In this document: in pieces, positions 1-8,621 of the stretch | How positions within the stretch are numbered: position 1 is the stretch's first letter | How the letters are laid out: each line of letters begins with the position of its first letter | Origin: RGIG3009 sp045653425 | Lineage (GTDB): Bacteria > Bacillota > Clostridia > Oscillospirales > Acutalibacteraceae | Direction: 5' to 3' | Assembly: GCA_045653425.1 (NCBI GenBank) | Contig: JAZOLU010000029.1 | Location: 19,919-83,918, forward strand | Length of the DNA stretch: 64,000 nucleotides | Made by a program: the position numbers and the translations under genes | Notes under the pieces: generated by a model | The model's database searches: none | What the model saw: the letters and a program-made list of their open reading frames with translations, nothing else | What the model was told of the DNA's origin: nothing

Positions 1-654
1 AAATAAGTCACGCATGGCATTGGTTAACCCTACGCCGGGAATCATGGTCATAATGTTACCAATAAGCACATAATCCGGATTGGTAATAAACCCAGTGTTA
101 ATGGCAAGCAACGTCAACCCAGACGCAATATAACTGCACAAAAAGCGAATGAGAATAGCGTTTATGCGCCCCTTTTCCAGTAAAGCGGATAATCCTCCGA
201 TAAACAAGCCTGCCACAAAGGCGGTGATAACCTCTTTCCCATTGCGGCTACCGAAAAACACACAAAATACCGAAGCGATTATGCCATAAAACAAAATGTT
301 CAACCACCACGGATAGTTTCGGGCGTGTTGAACGGTGTTAAGCCGTTCACAAATAGCCTTTATATCCGGTGTGGTGGCAGTCATCCAGCGTACAAGGGCA
401 TTGTATTGATGCAGTTTTTCCATATTTATACCCGTTCGGTCAACACTGCGGGTTCGTGTAATTGCTGCTCCGAGTTCATCCTCTACCGACACGATGATAT
501 TGGAAGTGGTGGCATATACATCCACACGTGCGGCACCGTAGGCGCGGCAAATGCGGGTAATGCTTTCCTCCACCCGACTGATTTCCGCGCCAACTTCGGT
601 CATTTGCTGGGCAATTTCCATTACCTTGTGAAGTAATTCGCGATTTAATCTCAT
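1..654 (-). CDS. ThrE-type threonine/serine exporter, partial (3' end outside window)
   Basis: Reading back from an ATG at 654 gives an uninterrupted 218-codon frame running off the left edge, so the C-terminus is missing. The N-terminal ~100 residues are soluble and contain the signature of the ThrE/YjjP (DUF1212) family: an early V-G-A-E-I-S-R-V-E-E-S-I stretch followed by a Y-G-A-x-x-V-D-V-Y segment. From about residue 105 hydrophobic helices begin (one around W-W-L-N-I-L-F-Y-G-I, then several glycine-rich spans). Family members are inner-membrane exporters of threonine and serine. The gene follows the ZIP transporter by 29 bases and is probably the last gene of the flavoprotein-ZIP-ThrE run. 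The ribosome site (GGAAGTG, about 12 bases upstream) is weak. Substrate is inferred from family only. Confidence 0.75.
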   Translation of the reverse strand, partial: MRLNRELLHKVMEIAQQMTEVGAEISRVEESITRICRAYGAARVDVYATTSNIIVSVEDELGAAITRTRSVDRTGINMEKLHQYNALVRWMTATTPDIKAICERLNTVQHARNYPWWLNILFYGIIASVFCVFFGSRNGKEVITAFVAGLFIGGLSALLEKGRINAILIRFLCSYIASGLTLLAINTGFITNPDYVLIGNIMTMIPGVGLTNAMRDLF

Positions 655-683
655 AAAACTATTAACACTTCCATATATCGGTT

Positions 684-1436
684 TTATGTAAGCAACACAT
701 CGGTAGTCAACATAAGACAAAAGCCTACCAACAAGGCATAGGTTGCGCCTCGCTCACTGCCGTGGGCGTGCGTTTCGGGAATCATTTCATCGCTGATAAC
801 ATACAGCATAGTACCGCCGGCAAATGCCAGCGCAAACGGCAATACAGCCGAAGCCAAATGAACGGCAAAATACCCAATTAGCGTGCCCAACACTTCCACC
901 AAACTGGTGATGAGAGCGCACACAAAGGTTTTAAGCGGTGACACGCCTGCCGAGAGCATTGGCGCGATAATTACCATACCCTCCGGTATGTTTTGCAGGG
1001 CAATGCCGCCGGCAATAAGTAACGCTTGAGAAGGTTCGCCTGAGCCGAAACCAACGCCGGCGGCAATGCCTTCCGGTAGATTGTGAATGGCAATGGCGGT
1101 TACAAACAACAGGATTTTATTTAAATTTTCATTGTTATGCGGTTCGTTGTCGGTTCCCACAAGTTTGTGCAGATGCGGCACCAGTTTATCCATAAGATTT
1201 AAGCACAAAGCACCCGCAAAGATACCCGCCAGCGTAATAAGCACTCCGAATTTGCCGCCGTAATCCAACGAAGGTAAAATCAGACCGATAATTGCCGCGG
1301 CCAACATAACGCCTGCCGCAAAAGATAAAATAATGTCGGAAAAGCGGTGAGAAACGCGTTTAAAGGCAAATCCAACAATGGAGCCAATAACGGTGGCCGC
1401 ACCGATACCGAACGCCGTGAGTAATACCATTCCCAT
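684..1436 (-). CDS. ZIP family divalent metal transporter
   Basis: A 250-residue polytopic membrane protein of the ZIP (zinc/iron permease) family, which imports Zn, Fe or other divalent metals. The hallmark is the H-N-L-P-E-G-I-A-A-G-V-G-F-G segment near residue 118, with a second Q-N-I-P-E-G segment near residue 148; in ZIP proteins these form the binuclear metal site in helices IV and V. About eight hydrophobic helices are visible and a histidine-containing loop (P-H-L-H-K-L) precedes helix IV. Start: ATG at 1436 with GGAAGAGG about 8 bases upstream. It follows the flavoprotein stop by 23 bases and is likely cotranscribed with it. The metal cannot be deduced from sequence. Confidence 0.88.
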   Translation of the reverse strand: MGMVLLTAFGIGAATVIGSIVGFAFKRVSHRFSDIILSFAAGVMLAAAIIGLILPSLDYGGKFGVLITLAGIFAGALCLNLMDKLVPHLHKLVGTDNEPHNNENLNKILLFVTAIAIHNLPEGIAAGVGFGSGEPSQALLIAGGIALQNIPEGMVIIAPMLSAGVSPLKTFVCALITSLVEVLGTLIGYFAVHLASAVLPFALAFAGGTMLYVISDEMIPETHAHGSERGATYALLVGFCLMLTTDVLLT

Positions 1437-1459
1437 AGCGTAACCTCTTCCCTTTTGCG

Positions 1460-3250
1460 TTACTGAATTTCTTCAAAGTCGGCGGCACCGTGCTTGCACA
1501 AGGGACAAATAAAATCCTCCGGCAACACATCGCCTTCGTACACGTATCCGCAAATTTTACATACAAAGCCTTTTTTTCCTTCGGTTTGGGGCTTGGGCTT
1601 CACATTGTTTTGGTAGTACGTGTAAGTCATTGTTTCGCGCTCGGAAATTACGCGCGCCTCCGTAATGGAGCAAATGAACATACCGTGTGTGTCAAGGTCC
1701 ACATACTGTTCCACTTTGAGAGACATAAAGGAATTGATATACCGCGGCAAAACCACCAACCCGTTATCGGAACGAAGCGGCTCACAGTCGGCAAATTTGT
1801 TTACGTTACGGCCGCTGACAAACCCAAATTTTTCAAACACCGAGAACGGCGTATCTGTTGACAAGCAGTTAATATTCAGTTTGCCGGTTTGCTTAATAAT
1901 GTGATGCGAATAATTTTCCTTGTTAATGGTCACCGCCAACCGATTGGGGGTGTTGGTGACCTGCGTGACGGTATTGACGATTAAACCGTTGTCCTTTTTA
2001 CCGTCGTTTGAAGTAACGACGTATAATCCGTAGCCAATGTTAAACAGTGCTGTTAAATCGTTTTTGTTTGCCGTGACATCTTGAAGAGCAAGATACTCCT
2101 TGCACAATTCATCTGCCAGCGTGTTCAACTGAGCCGTGCTGTCCTCATTTAGTGCAGATAACAGTCTTACGGTTGTATCGGCATAGGTCAAGTTCTTGCA
2201 TTTTTCCAACATAGCACCCATCACCTTAGCGGCCAAAGGTGCCCAACTGCCGTTTTCCACAAAAGCCACTGTGCGGTTGCTGAAATTGCGTTCGGTTAAA
2301 TGGTTAATAAACTCGCGCATAAACGGGAATATGTCGGCATTATACGTGGTGGTTGCCAGCACCAATTTGCTGTAACGGAAGGCATCTTCCACCGCTTCTG
2401 CCATATCGCACCGCGCCAAATCGTTTACCACCACTTTGGGGCAACCGTTGGCTTTTAGTTTTTCTGCCAACTGCAATACCGCTTTTTTGGTATTGCCATA
2501 CACCGACGTATACGCAATCACAAGGCCTTCTTCTTCCGGCTGATAACTGGACCACGTGTTGTACAAATCCAGATAATATCCCAAGTTTTCACAAAGCACC
2601 GGCCCGTGCAACGGGCAGATGATACGGATATCTAACCCGGCGGCTTTTTTGAGTAAATTTTGCACTTGTCCGCCGTACTTTCCAACAATGCCGATATAGT
2701 AACGCCGTGCCTCACACGCCCAATCTTCTTCCACATCCAGTGCACCGAATTTGCCGAATCCGTCGGCCGAAAACAGCACTTTGTCGGTGGAGTCGTACGT
2801 GACAATTACTTCCGGCCAATGTACCATCGGTGCGGTGAAAAAGCTCAACCGGTGCTTGCCGAGCGACAACGTATCCCCTTCCCCCACCACAACTTGTTTG
2901 TCGGTAAAATCGGTGCCGAAAAACTGCTTCATCATAGCAAACGCTTTGGCAGAAGCCACAATTTTGGCGGTGGGATAGGCCTTTATAAAATTATGGATAT
3001 TTGCCGAATGGTCGGGCTCCATATGCTGTACAATAAGATATTCCGGCGTTTTCCCGTTCAATGTGTTTTGGATATTATCCAGCCATTCGTGGGTAAAAGC
3101 GGCATCCACGGTATCCAAAATGGCAATGTGTTCATCCAAAATTGCATACGAATTGTAAGCCATACCGTTGGGAACAATATACTGTCCTTCAAATAAGTCG
3201 ATGGTATGGTCGTTAACGCCGATATAGCGGATATCTGTTGTAATATTCAT
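1460..3250 (-). CDS. A-type flavoprotein (FprA-like) fused to flavin reductase domain and rubredoxin
   Basis: A 596-residue oxygen- or NO-detoxifying flavodiiron protein in one chain. Residues ~1-250 are a metallo-beta-lactamase fold with the diiron ligand motif H76-x-E78-x-D80-H81. Residues ~255-395 are a flavodoxin domain (T-S-V-Y-G-N-T-K-K FMN-binding loop). Residues ~400-545 resemble a flavin reductase (FMN-binding split barrel). The last ~50 residues are a rubredoxin with paired C-K-I-C and C-P-L-C iron ligands. The family reduces O2 to water or NO to N2O in anaerobes; the fused rubredoxin and reductase domains suggest the protein carries its own electron path. Start: ATG at 3250 with GAGGTG 5 bases upstream. 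First gene of the run leading to the ZIP and ThrE genes. Confidence 0.92.
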   Translation of the reverse strand: MNITTDIRYIGVNDHTIDLFEGQYIVPNGMAYNSYAILDEHIAILDTVDAAFTHEWLDNIQNTLNGKTPEYLIVQHMEPDHSANIHNFIKAYPTAKIVASAKAFAMMKQFFGTDFTDKQVVVGEGDTLSLGKHRLSFFTAPMVHWPEVIVTYDSTDKVLFSADGFGKFGALDVEEDWACEARRYYIGIVGKYGGQVQNLLKKAAGLDIRIICPLHGPVLCENLGYYLDLYNTWSSYQPEEEGLVIAYTSVYGNTKKAVLQLAEKLKANGCPKVVVNDLARCDMAEAVEDAFRYSKLVLATTTYNADIFPFMREFINHLTERNFSNRTVAFVENGSWAPLAAKVMGAMLEKCKNLTYADTTVRLLSALNEDSTAQLNTLADELCKEYLALQDVTANKNDLTALFNIGYGLYVVTSNDGKKDNGLIVNTVTQVTNTPNRLAVTINKENYSHHIIKQTGKLNINCLSTDTPFSVFEKFGFVSGRNVNKFADCEPLRSDNGLVVLPRYINSFMSLKVEQYVDLDTHGMFICSITEARVISERETMTYTYYQNNVKPKPQTEGKKGFVCKICGYVYEGDVLPEDFICPLCKHGAADFEEIQ

Positions 3251-3316
3251 AGTAACACCTCAACACATAGTATTGTACCAATAGTATACAATATAACCAC
3301 TGCAGACGCAAGGGTA

Positions 3317-3880
3317 TTAGGGTGCTTCGTTCTGCGCCAAATACGAAGTTCTTCCGGTTTCGTAAAGGTTATTCCCCTCACTGTCAATTACCACCACAAC
3401 CGGAAAATCTTCCACTTCCAGTCGGCGAATTGCCTCAGCCCCCAAGTCCTCATACGCCACAATCTCCGACCGCTTAACACACCGGCCGAGCAAGGCGCCG
3501 CAACCGCCGGTGGCACCAAAATATACAGCGCCGTATTGTTTCATTGCCGCCACCACTTCCGGCCCGCGTTTTCCTTTGCCAATCATACCGGTTAGACCTT
3601 GTGCAATAAGCAACGGACTGTAAGCATCCATACGGTACGAAGTGGTAGGACCCGCCGAACCAATGACATCCCCCGGCTTTTCGGGGGTAGGGCCGACAAA
3701 ATAAATCACACTGTCTTTCATTTCCAGCGGGAGTTCACATCCTTGGTGCAGCAGTTCGCACAGTCGCTTATGCGCCGCATCACGCGCGGCGTAAATAACG
3801 CCGGTAAGCAAACAACTGTCCCCCGCTTTTAAGGAACGTGCCGTTTCTTTATCCAGCGGCGTAGTCAGTTCAATTGGCAT
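3317..3880 (-). CDS. Fumarate hydratase class I, beta subunit
   Basis: A 187-residue protein of the fumarase/tartrate dehydratase beta family, which pairs with the alpha subunit to interconvert fumarate and malate using an oxygen-sensitive [4Fe-4S] cluster. Visible features are the N-terminal P-L-D-K-E-T-A-R-S-L-K-A-G-D block, the G-S-A-G-P-T-T-S-Y-R-M-D substrate loop and the G-A-T-G-G-C-G-A-L-L segment. It begins one base after the alpha-subunit stop, so the two are translationally coupled. Fumarase and L-tartrate dehydratase share this architecture. Fumarase is the likelier role because no tartrate genes are nearby, but the sequence alone does not settle it. Confidence 0.87.
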   Translation of the reverse strand: MPIELTTPLDKETARSLKAGDSCLLTGVIYAARDAAHKRLCELLHQGCELPLEMKDSVIYFVGPTPEKPGDVIGSAGPTTSYRMDAYSPLLIAQGLTGMIGKGKRGPEVVAAMKQYGAVYFGATGGCGALLGRCVKRSEIVAYEDLGAEAIRRLEVEDFPVVVVIDSEGNNLYETGRTSYLAQNEAP

Positions 3881-3881
3881 A

Positions 3882-4724
3882 TTATAACACCTCCGTTTTG
3901 TGGCGCGTAACGTGGCAGTTAATGTTCACCGCCACCGGCAATCCCGCAATGTGGGTGGGATAGGTTTCAATATTCACCGCTAACGCCGTTGTTTTCCCGC
4001 CAAACCCTTGCGGGCCAATGCCCAGCGCGTTAATGCGTTCCAGCAGTTCCTCTTCCAGTTCGGCATAAAATGGTTGGGGATGCCGCTTATCCACGGGGCG
4101 CAACAATGCTTTTTTGGCTAGATATGCCGCCTTGTCAAACGTGCCGCCAATACCCACGCCCACTACCACAGGCGGGCAAGGGTTCGGCCCTGCCTCCTCC
4201 ACCACACGAACCACAAATTCTCGCACGCCGTCCAACCCATCGGAAGGGCGCAACATAGCAATTTGGCTCATATTTTCGCTGCCAAACCCTTTGGGTGCAA
4301 CGGTAATTTCCACGCGGTCCCCCGGCACAATCTCTGTGTACAACATTGCCGGTGTATTATCACCGGTGTTTACCCGGTCAAGAGGGTCCCGCACCACGCT
4401 TTTGCGCAGATATCCCTCCGCGTAGCCGCGACGGACGCCCTCGTTTACCGCGTCCGTGATATCGCCGTCTACAATATGCACGTCTTGCCCAATGCGCAAA
4501 AAAACGCACGCAACGCCGGTATCTTGACAGATAGGGCACCTGTCGCGCTCGGCAATCGTGTAATTTTCCATAATCTGTTCCAGCACCTCGGCCGCGGGAG
4601 ACCACGGTTCCTGTGCGTGAAAGTGACTAATGCATTGCTTTACATCTTCGCTCAAATCATAGTTGGCTTGTATGCAGAGATTTTTTACCACCTCAGTAAT
4701 GCGCGCGGCGGAAACTTCTCTCAT
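3882..4724 (-). CDS. Fumarate hydratase class I, alpha subunit
   Basis: A 280-residue protein of the class I fumarase alpha family. The cluster-binding cysteine lies in C63-P-I-C66-Q-D-T-G, and two more candidate ligands sit in P-C-P-P-V-V-V-G-V-G-I-G-G and in the C-terminal N-I-N-C-H segment. It supplies most of the active site; the beta subunit encoded one base downstream completes it. Oxygen-labile class I enzymes are typical of strict anaerobes. Start: ATG at 4724 with GGGGAGAAAG about 3 bases upstream. A good sigma-A promoter lies 33-61 bases upstream. L-tartrate dehydratase alpha is the alternative. Confidence 0.88.
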   Translation of the reverse strand: MREVSAARITEVVKNLCIQANYDLSEDVKQCISHFHAQEPWSPAAEVLEQIMENYTIAERDRCPICQDTGVACVFLRIGQDVHIVDGDITDAVNEGVRRGYAEGYLRKSVVRDPLDRVNTGDNTPAMLYTEIVPGDRVEITVAPKGFGSENMSQIAMLRPSDGLDGVREFVVRVVEEAGPNPCPPVVVGVGIGGTFDKAAYLAKKALLRPVDKRHPQPFYAELEEELLERINALGIGPQGFGGKTTALAVNIETYPTHIAGLPVAVNINCHVTRHKTEVL

Positions 4725-4756
4725 TCGCTTTCTCCCCTACATTTTTGTATATTCTT

Positions 4757-4785
4757 ATTGTATAATACAACCGTATGAATTGCAA
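4757..4785 (-). promoter_or_regulatory. Promoter for fumarase operon
   Basis: On the minus strand a TTGCAA -35 box and TACAAT -10 box are separated by 17 bases, with the -10 ending about 33 bases before the alpha-subunit ATG. The spacing and matches fit a vegetative sigma-A promoter. Confidence 0.65.
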
Positions 4786-4808
4786 TTGTTTTTCTTTGCT
4801 TTTGCGCA

Positions 4809-4845
4809 ACAAACGCCCGAAACCGTGTGGTTTTCGGGCGTTTGT
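4809..4845. terminator. Hairpin terminator between putP and fumarase genes
   Basis: A perfect 14-bp inverted repeat (4809-4822 with 4832-4845) built around CGCCCGAAA/TTTCGGGCG lies just past the stop of the PutP-type gene. The downstream U-run is short, so it is a moderately supported terminator for the minus-strand symporter. Confidence 0.65.
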
Positions 4846-4858
4846 GTATATGTAAAAA

Positions 4859-6415
4859 TTATTTGCCGGAAGCGGCTACTTCGTCAAATTCTGCTTGAAT
4901 TTCTACCGAGGGGGGTGCCGTTAACAACGACACAACCACAATGCACAGAATGGAGAACAGGAATGCGGGCAACAACTCGTAAATGTCCCACATACCGCCC
5001 AGCGGACGCAACACCAGTTTCCAGAAGAACACCATACCGCCGCCGCCAAGCATACCGGCAACCGCACCCCAACGGGTTGTACGTTTCCAGAACAAACTGA
5101 GCAACATTAACGGGCCAAACGTGGCACCAAAGCCGGCCCAAGCAAAACTAACAATGGTAAAGATAACACTTTTTTCGTCCAGTGAAATCAGAATGGCAAT
5201 CAGTGCAATCGCAAGTAATGTTGCGCGTGACACCCACATTACCTGCTTATCCGTTGCTTTTTTACGCCAAATACCCTGGTAAATGTTTTTGGCAAACGCC
5301 GAAGCGGCAATGAGCAGGTACGAGTCGGACGAACTGATGGTTGCCGCCAAAATACCCGCCATAACAAAGCCGGCCAACAGCGGCGGTAACAGTTTGGTGG
5401 ACAAAACAATGAATACGTTTTCTGCCGCAGAAGACGTCAGGAGTTCCGTGGGATACAACGTTCTGCCAACCACACCGATAAACACGGCAACCGCCAACGA
5501 GATAACCACCCACACGGTAGCAATGCGGCGCGAACGGGTGAGTTCACGTTCGTCGCGGATAGCCATAAAGCGCAACAACACCTGAGGCATACCAAAGTAG
5601 CCCAAACCCCACGCGGTGGTGGACAGAATGGTGAGCCAACCGTATTCGCGCGCCTCACCAAACAACGGCGTGCCGTTTTGCACCACCTGTGCACCTTCCT
5701 GTACGGTGGGAGTAGCCATACCAAAGAATTCGAAGAAACCGGGAATGGAACGAGCGTTGTCCACCACGGCATCCAAACCGCCGGCAGCAATGGTGCCGAT
5801 AACCACAGTAACAGCCAAAGCAATAATCATAACAATGGCTTGCATAAAGTCCGAAACACTTTCTGCCAAAAAGCCGCCAACCAATGTGTAAATTAACACA
5901 AACACCGCGCCGAGAATCATCATCCACACATACGGCATACCGAATAACGTGGAAAACAACTTACCGCAGGTAACAAAACAACTGGCCGCGTACACGGTGA
6001 AGAAAATTAAGATAAACAGCGCGGCAATGGTCATTACAATCTTTTTCTTTTCGTGAAAACGGTTGGAAAAGTACTCCGGCAACGTAATGGCACCGCCTGC
6101 CTTTTCACTGTACCGACGCAAGCGTTTAGACACTATCAGCCAGTTCAGGTACGTGCCCACCGCCAAGCCAATAGCCGTCCACGCCGCATCTGCAATGCCG
6201 CACCAGTAGGCAACGCCGGGCAAGCCCATTAACAACCAACCGGACATATCCGATGCTTCGGCACTCATTGCCGTGACCCACGGACCCAAGCTGCGACCGC
6301 CAAGGAAAAACTCGCCGGAGTTTTTATTGGCACGTTTGGCAAACAGAAACCCGATAACAACGACAGCCGACATATACACGACCATCGCAATTACGATTTG
6401 CAAGGTACCCCCCAT
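4859..6415 (-). CDS. putP: Sodium/proline symporter (PutP-type, SSS family)
   Basis: A 518-residue membrane protein with about 13 hydrophobic helices, typical length for PutP. The N-terminus carries F-F-L-G-G-R-S-L-G-P-W-V-T-A-M-S-A-E-A-S-D-M-S-G-W, the conserved segment of sodium:solute symporters that includes the Na+-binding region of helix II. The mid-protein G-Y-F-G-M-P-Q-V-L-L-R-F-M-A segment is also PutP-like. It imports proline with Na+. Start: ATG at 6415 with GAGGGAG upstream. It stands alone between a terminator on each side with a plausible own promoter. Related SSS carriers move pantothenate or other solutes, but PutP fits best. Confidence 0.88.
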   Translation of the reverse strand: MGGTLQIVIAMVVYMSAVVVIGFLFAKRANKNSGEFFLGGRSLGPWVTAMSAEASDMSGWLLMGLPGVAYWCGIADAAWTAIGLAVGTYLNWLIVSKRLRRYSEKAGGAITLPEYFSNRFHEKKKIVMTIAALFILIFFTVYAASCFVTCGKLFSTLFGMPYVWMMILGAVFVLIYTLVGGFLAESVSDFMQAIVMIIALAVTVVIGTIAAGGLDAVVDNARSIPGFFEFFGMATPTVQEGAQVVQNGTPLFGEAREYGWLTILSTTAWGLGYFGMPQVLLRFMAIRDERELTRSRRIATVWVVISLAVAVFIGVVGRTLYPTELLTSSAAENVFIVLSTKLLPPLLAGFVMAGILAATISSSDSYLLIAASAFAKNIYQGIWRKKATDKQVMWVSRATLLAIALIAILISLDEKSVIFTIVSFAWAGFGATFGPLMLLSLFWKRTTRWGAVAGMLGGGGMVFFWKLVLRPLGGMWDIYELLPAFLFSILCIVVVSLLTAPPSVEIQAEFDEVAASGK

Positions 6416-6455
6416 TGTTTACATCTCCCTCTTATGTAATACCAAATTTTGAAAT

Positions 6456-6484
6456 ATTTTACCATAAAAAATGGATAAAGTCCA
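6456..6484 (-). promoter_or_regulatory. Possible promoter for putP
   Basis: On the minus strand TGGACT and TAAAAT are 17 bases apart, about 40 bases before the putP start and just after the aldolase terminator. The -35 match is imperfect. Confidence 0.45.
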
Positions 6485-6514
6485 TATTTTTTGCAAAAAA
6501 ATGCATTTTGTTAT

Positions 6515-6551
6515 TAAAAACGTACGACTGCCCAATGAGAGCAGTCGTACG
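6515..6551 (-). terminator. Rho-independent terminator of the glycyl-radical/microcompartment operon
   Basis: A perfect 11-bp stem (6521-6531 with 6541-6551, CGTACGACTGC and its complement) is followed on the minus strand by TTTTTAATAA. It lies 12 bases past the aldolase stop and closes the operon that starts at 11945. Confidence 0.88.
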
Positions 6552-6563
6552 TGAGAAAACAAG

Positions 6564-7496
6564 TTATTTATTCAGGTATTTGGCAACCTCGGCCGCAACC
6601 AAACGGGTAATTAGTTCAATGTTATCCACGGGTGCGGGCGCAACGCGACCGTTACTGCCGAACAATTCCATTTTCTTAGCGGTTTCTTGCTTGACCGCCT
6701 CCACCGCCGCGGGAATTAAGTCGATAATTCCCTTATCCATACTGGAGAACTTCTCGAACTCCGCTTTAACCGCCGCAACGTTGATGTCTGTAAAGATATT
6801 CACTTTACTGATACCTTCGCGGATTGCTTGACGGAAATCGTTGTCCGTTAAGCCGGAACCGCCGTGCAACACCAGCGGCACGTCTACCGTGTTCGCAATG
6901 GTACGAATGCGGTCAAAATCCAGTTTGGGGGGCAGTTTATACGCGCCGTGCGCATTGCCAACGGCAATCGCCAACGCATCGACGCCGGTTTTTTGCACAA
7001 AATCTTTGGCAAGTTTGGGGTCGGTAAAGAACTTGGACGGGTCGGACAAATGCGAACTGCCTTCTGCGGAGCCCTCGTTATCACCCACATGACCGAGTTC
7101 ACCCTCAATCGTCGCACCGTAAGAGTGGGCAATGTCCGCCATCTCTTTTACTTTGCGCACGTTTTCCTCGTACGTATCGGTGGAGCAATCGTACATAATA
7201 GAGCTAAAGCCCAATTTAAGCGCTTTAACGCACACATCGTAAGACAAGCCGTGGTCCAGGTGAACGACGATCGGAACCGAGGCCTTTTTCGCCATCGGAA
7301 TTAAATAGTACGATACCTCTTCCAGCGGGCCGTAAGGCAACAGCACTTCGGCGGTACCCATAATCACAGGAGAACGAGTACTCTCTGCCGCGTTGATGAT
7401 GCCGCGTGCTAATTCTAGGTTAACTGCGTTAAACAAACCAACGGCGTATTTGTTCGCCTTGGCAGGGCGCAGCACTTCATTCATATTGACTAACAT
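6564..7496 (-). CDS. Class II ketose-bisphosphate aldolase (fructose-bisphosphate aldolase family)
   Basis: A 310-residue zinc aldolase of the FbaA/GatY/KbaY family. Key residues are visible: H79-L-D81-H82-G (catalytic Asp and zinc His), E131-G-E-L-G, the N-A-H-G block at 181-184 and H211-G-G-S-G, which with H82 make the zinc site. These enzymes cleave ketose bisphosphates to DHAP plus an aldehyde. Start: ATG at 7496 with AAAGGAGG upstream. It is the last gene before the terminator and only 29 bases after the shell-protein gene, so it is cotranscribed with the microcompartment genes. That is an unusual partner for a diol dehydratase. It could simply be the glycolytic enzyme, or an aldolase that feeds an aldehyde or diol precursor. 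The substrate is not resolved. Confidence 0.88.
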   Translation of the reverse strand: MLVNMNEVLRPAKANKYAVGLFNAVNLELARGIINAAESTRSPVIMGTAEVLLPYGPLEEVSYYLIPMAKKASVPIVVHLDHGLSYDVCVKALKLGFSSIMYDCSTDTYEENVRKVKEMADIAHSYGATIEGELGHVGDNEGSAEGSSHLSDPSKFFTDPKLAKDFVQKTGVDALAIAVGNAHGAYKLPPKLDFDRIRTIANTVDVPLVLHGGSGLTDNDFRQAIREGISKVNIFTDINVAAVKAEFEKFSSMDKGIIDLIPAAVEAVKQETAKKMELFGSNGRVAPAPVDNIELITRLVAAEVAKYLNK

Positions 7497-7525
7497 TTTG
7501 GGGTTCCTCCTTTGAGCAATACCGT

Positions 7526-7804
7526 TTATTGCAATTTAGGCAAAATCTTTTCCACATCACCATGAGGACGCGGGATGACGTGCGTTGCCACAATTTCGCC
7601 CAACTTGCTTGCGGCGGCGTGGCCTGCCTCTACCGCGGATTTAACCGCACCGACATCGCCGCGCACCATAACGCTTACTAAACCGGAACCGGTTTTTTCC
7701 GTGCCGATAAGTACTACGTTTGCCGCTTTTACCATCGCATCTGCCGCCTCAATTGCTGCGACCAATCCTCTGGTTTCTACCATACCCAATGCTTCCTGTG
7801 TCAT
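7526..7804 (-). CDS. Bacterial microcompartment hexameric shell protein (BMC-H)
   Basis: A 92-residue single-domain BMC protein of the PduA/EutM type. It begins A-L-G-M-V-E-T-R-G-L-V-A-A-I-E-A-A-D-A-M-V-K-A-A, then G-T-E-K-T-G-S-G-L-V-S-V-M-V-R-G-D-V-G-A-V. These are the canonical strands and pore loop of hexameric shell tiles that form facets of protein organelles. Length is standard. Start: ATG at 7804 with AAGGAGG 8 bases upstream. It sits between the EutP-like GTPase and the aldolase. It is the only BMC-H in the window, and no pentamer (BMC-P/EutN) is present here. Confidence 0.93.
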   Translation of the reverse strand: MTQEALGMVETRGLVAAIEAADAMVKAANVVLIGTEKTGSGLVSVMVRGDVGAVKSAVEAGHAAASKLGEIVATHVIPRPHGDVEKILPKLQ

Positions 7805-7823
7805 TATGTTTTCCTCCTTGAAA

Positions 7824-8249
7824 TTATTTGTTAAGATATGTAATTAACTCATTCACACCGTAACCGGTGACGGAGTCAATTCGAAACACCGTTTTGCACC
7901 CGCTAAGCCGCAACCAATTTTCTGCGCGGTCCGGGTTTGCCCCTTCCTCCTGCGATTTGGTGACAATACCAATCACTTCACGGTTGACCATACACGTAAT
8001 ACACGGTGGAAATAACGAGTACGGTTCCGTTGCCGCAATTAGCAGGCCAACCATATCCGCTTCGTAGGAATACAGTGCCAGCGCGCGCCCTAAGTGTTGG
8101 GTTTGCGCGTATTCGCCGGGGGTGTCGATAAGACAGTTTTCAAATTTAATATACTGCGTTTTGTCGTAACTAATCGCCTCGCCGCGCAACACCTGCGTTA
8201 AGGTGGTTTTTCCGCTTTCGCTGCGACCCATTAAAATTAACTTTTTCAT
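7824..8249 (-). CDS. EutP/PduV-family P-loop GTPase of microcompartment operon
   Basis: A 141-residue small GTPase-like protein. The Walker A motif G-R-S-E-S-G-K-T-T lies at residues ~8-16 and an I-D-T-P-G-E-Y switch-II motif follows; N-R-E-V-I-G-I-V-T-K-S supplies a degenerate NKxD-type site. EutP and PduV are found in ethanolamine and propanediol microcompartment operons, and PduV has been linked to organelle positioning. The start is the ATG at 8249, which overlaps the stop of the EutS gene as TAATG, rather than an upstream in-frame ATG at 8270, because the family begins with M-K-K-L/I-x-L-x-G-R. Tight coupling to the shell genes supports the call. Confidence 0.88.
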   Translation of the reverse strand: MKKLILMGRSESGKTTLTQVLRGEAISYDKTQYIKFENCLIDTPGEYAQTQHLGRALALYSYEADMVGLLIAATEPYSLFPPCITCMVNREVIGIVTKSQEEGANPDRAENWLRLSGCKTVFRIDSVTGYGVNELITYLNK

Positions 8250-8620
8250 TAGGTTTTTGTGACGGGACACACGGAAAAGCCCAGCACGTCACGGCAGTAT
8301 TCCACCAGTGCGTTGAGTGAGGCTTCCACATCGGCGATACGACCGGTGACAATCAGCGTGCCGCTGAAACGGTCCACAAATCCCAGTTCCACACCGGAGG
8401 CCTTAATGGCTATGTCACCGGCAATAATTGCCGTTTCGGCAGGTGACATAGTAATAATGCCGATAGCCGTGCGGGAATAATCCACCGCCGGGTCCAAACC
8501 GAGTTTGCGGTACAAAATATCATCCGGATTGGCAATAATGTGCGCAATGGTAATTTGTTTGCCGGGAACCAGTTCCTGTACAATGCGCATTTTATCTTGA
8601 AAGGAAAGGTCTTGTTGCAT
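8249..8620 (-). CDS. EutS/PduU-type microcompartment shell protein
   Basis: A 123-residue circularly permuted BMC shell protein. Diagnostic blocks are V-P-G-K-Q-I-T-I-A-H-I-I-A-N-P near residue 20 and the D-R-F-S-G-T-L-I-V-T-G block near residue 87. EutS/PduU hexamers are minor shell components found in aldehyde-processing compartments. Start: the ATG at 8620 is preceded by GGAGG at 5 bases; an in-frame ATG at 8632 would place the ribosome site inside the gene. The activase stop lies one base upstream, so translation is coupled on both sides. Confidence 0.9.
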   Translation of the reverse strand: MQQDLSFQDKMRIVQELVPGKQITIAHIIANPDDILYRKLGLDPAVDYSRTAIGIITMSPAETAIIAGDIAIKASGVELGFVDRFSGTLIVTGRIADVEASLNALVEYCRDVLGFSVCPVTKT

Positions 8621-8621
8621 A

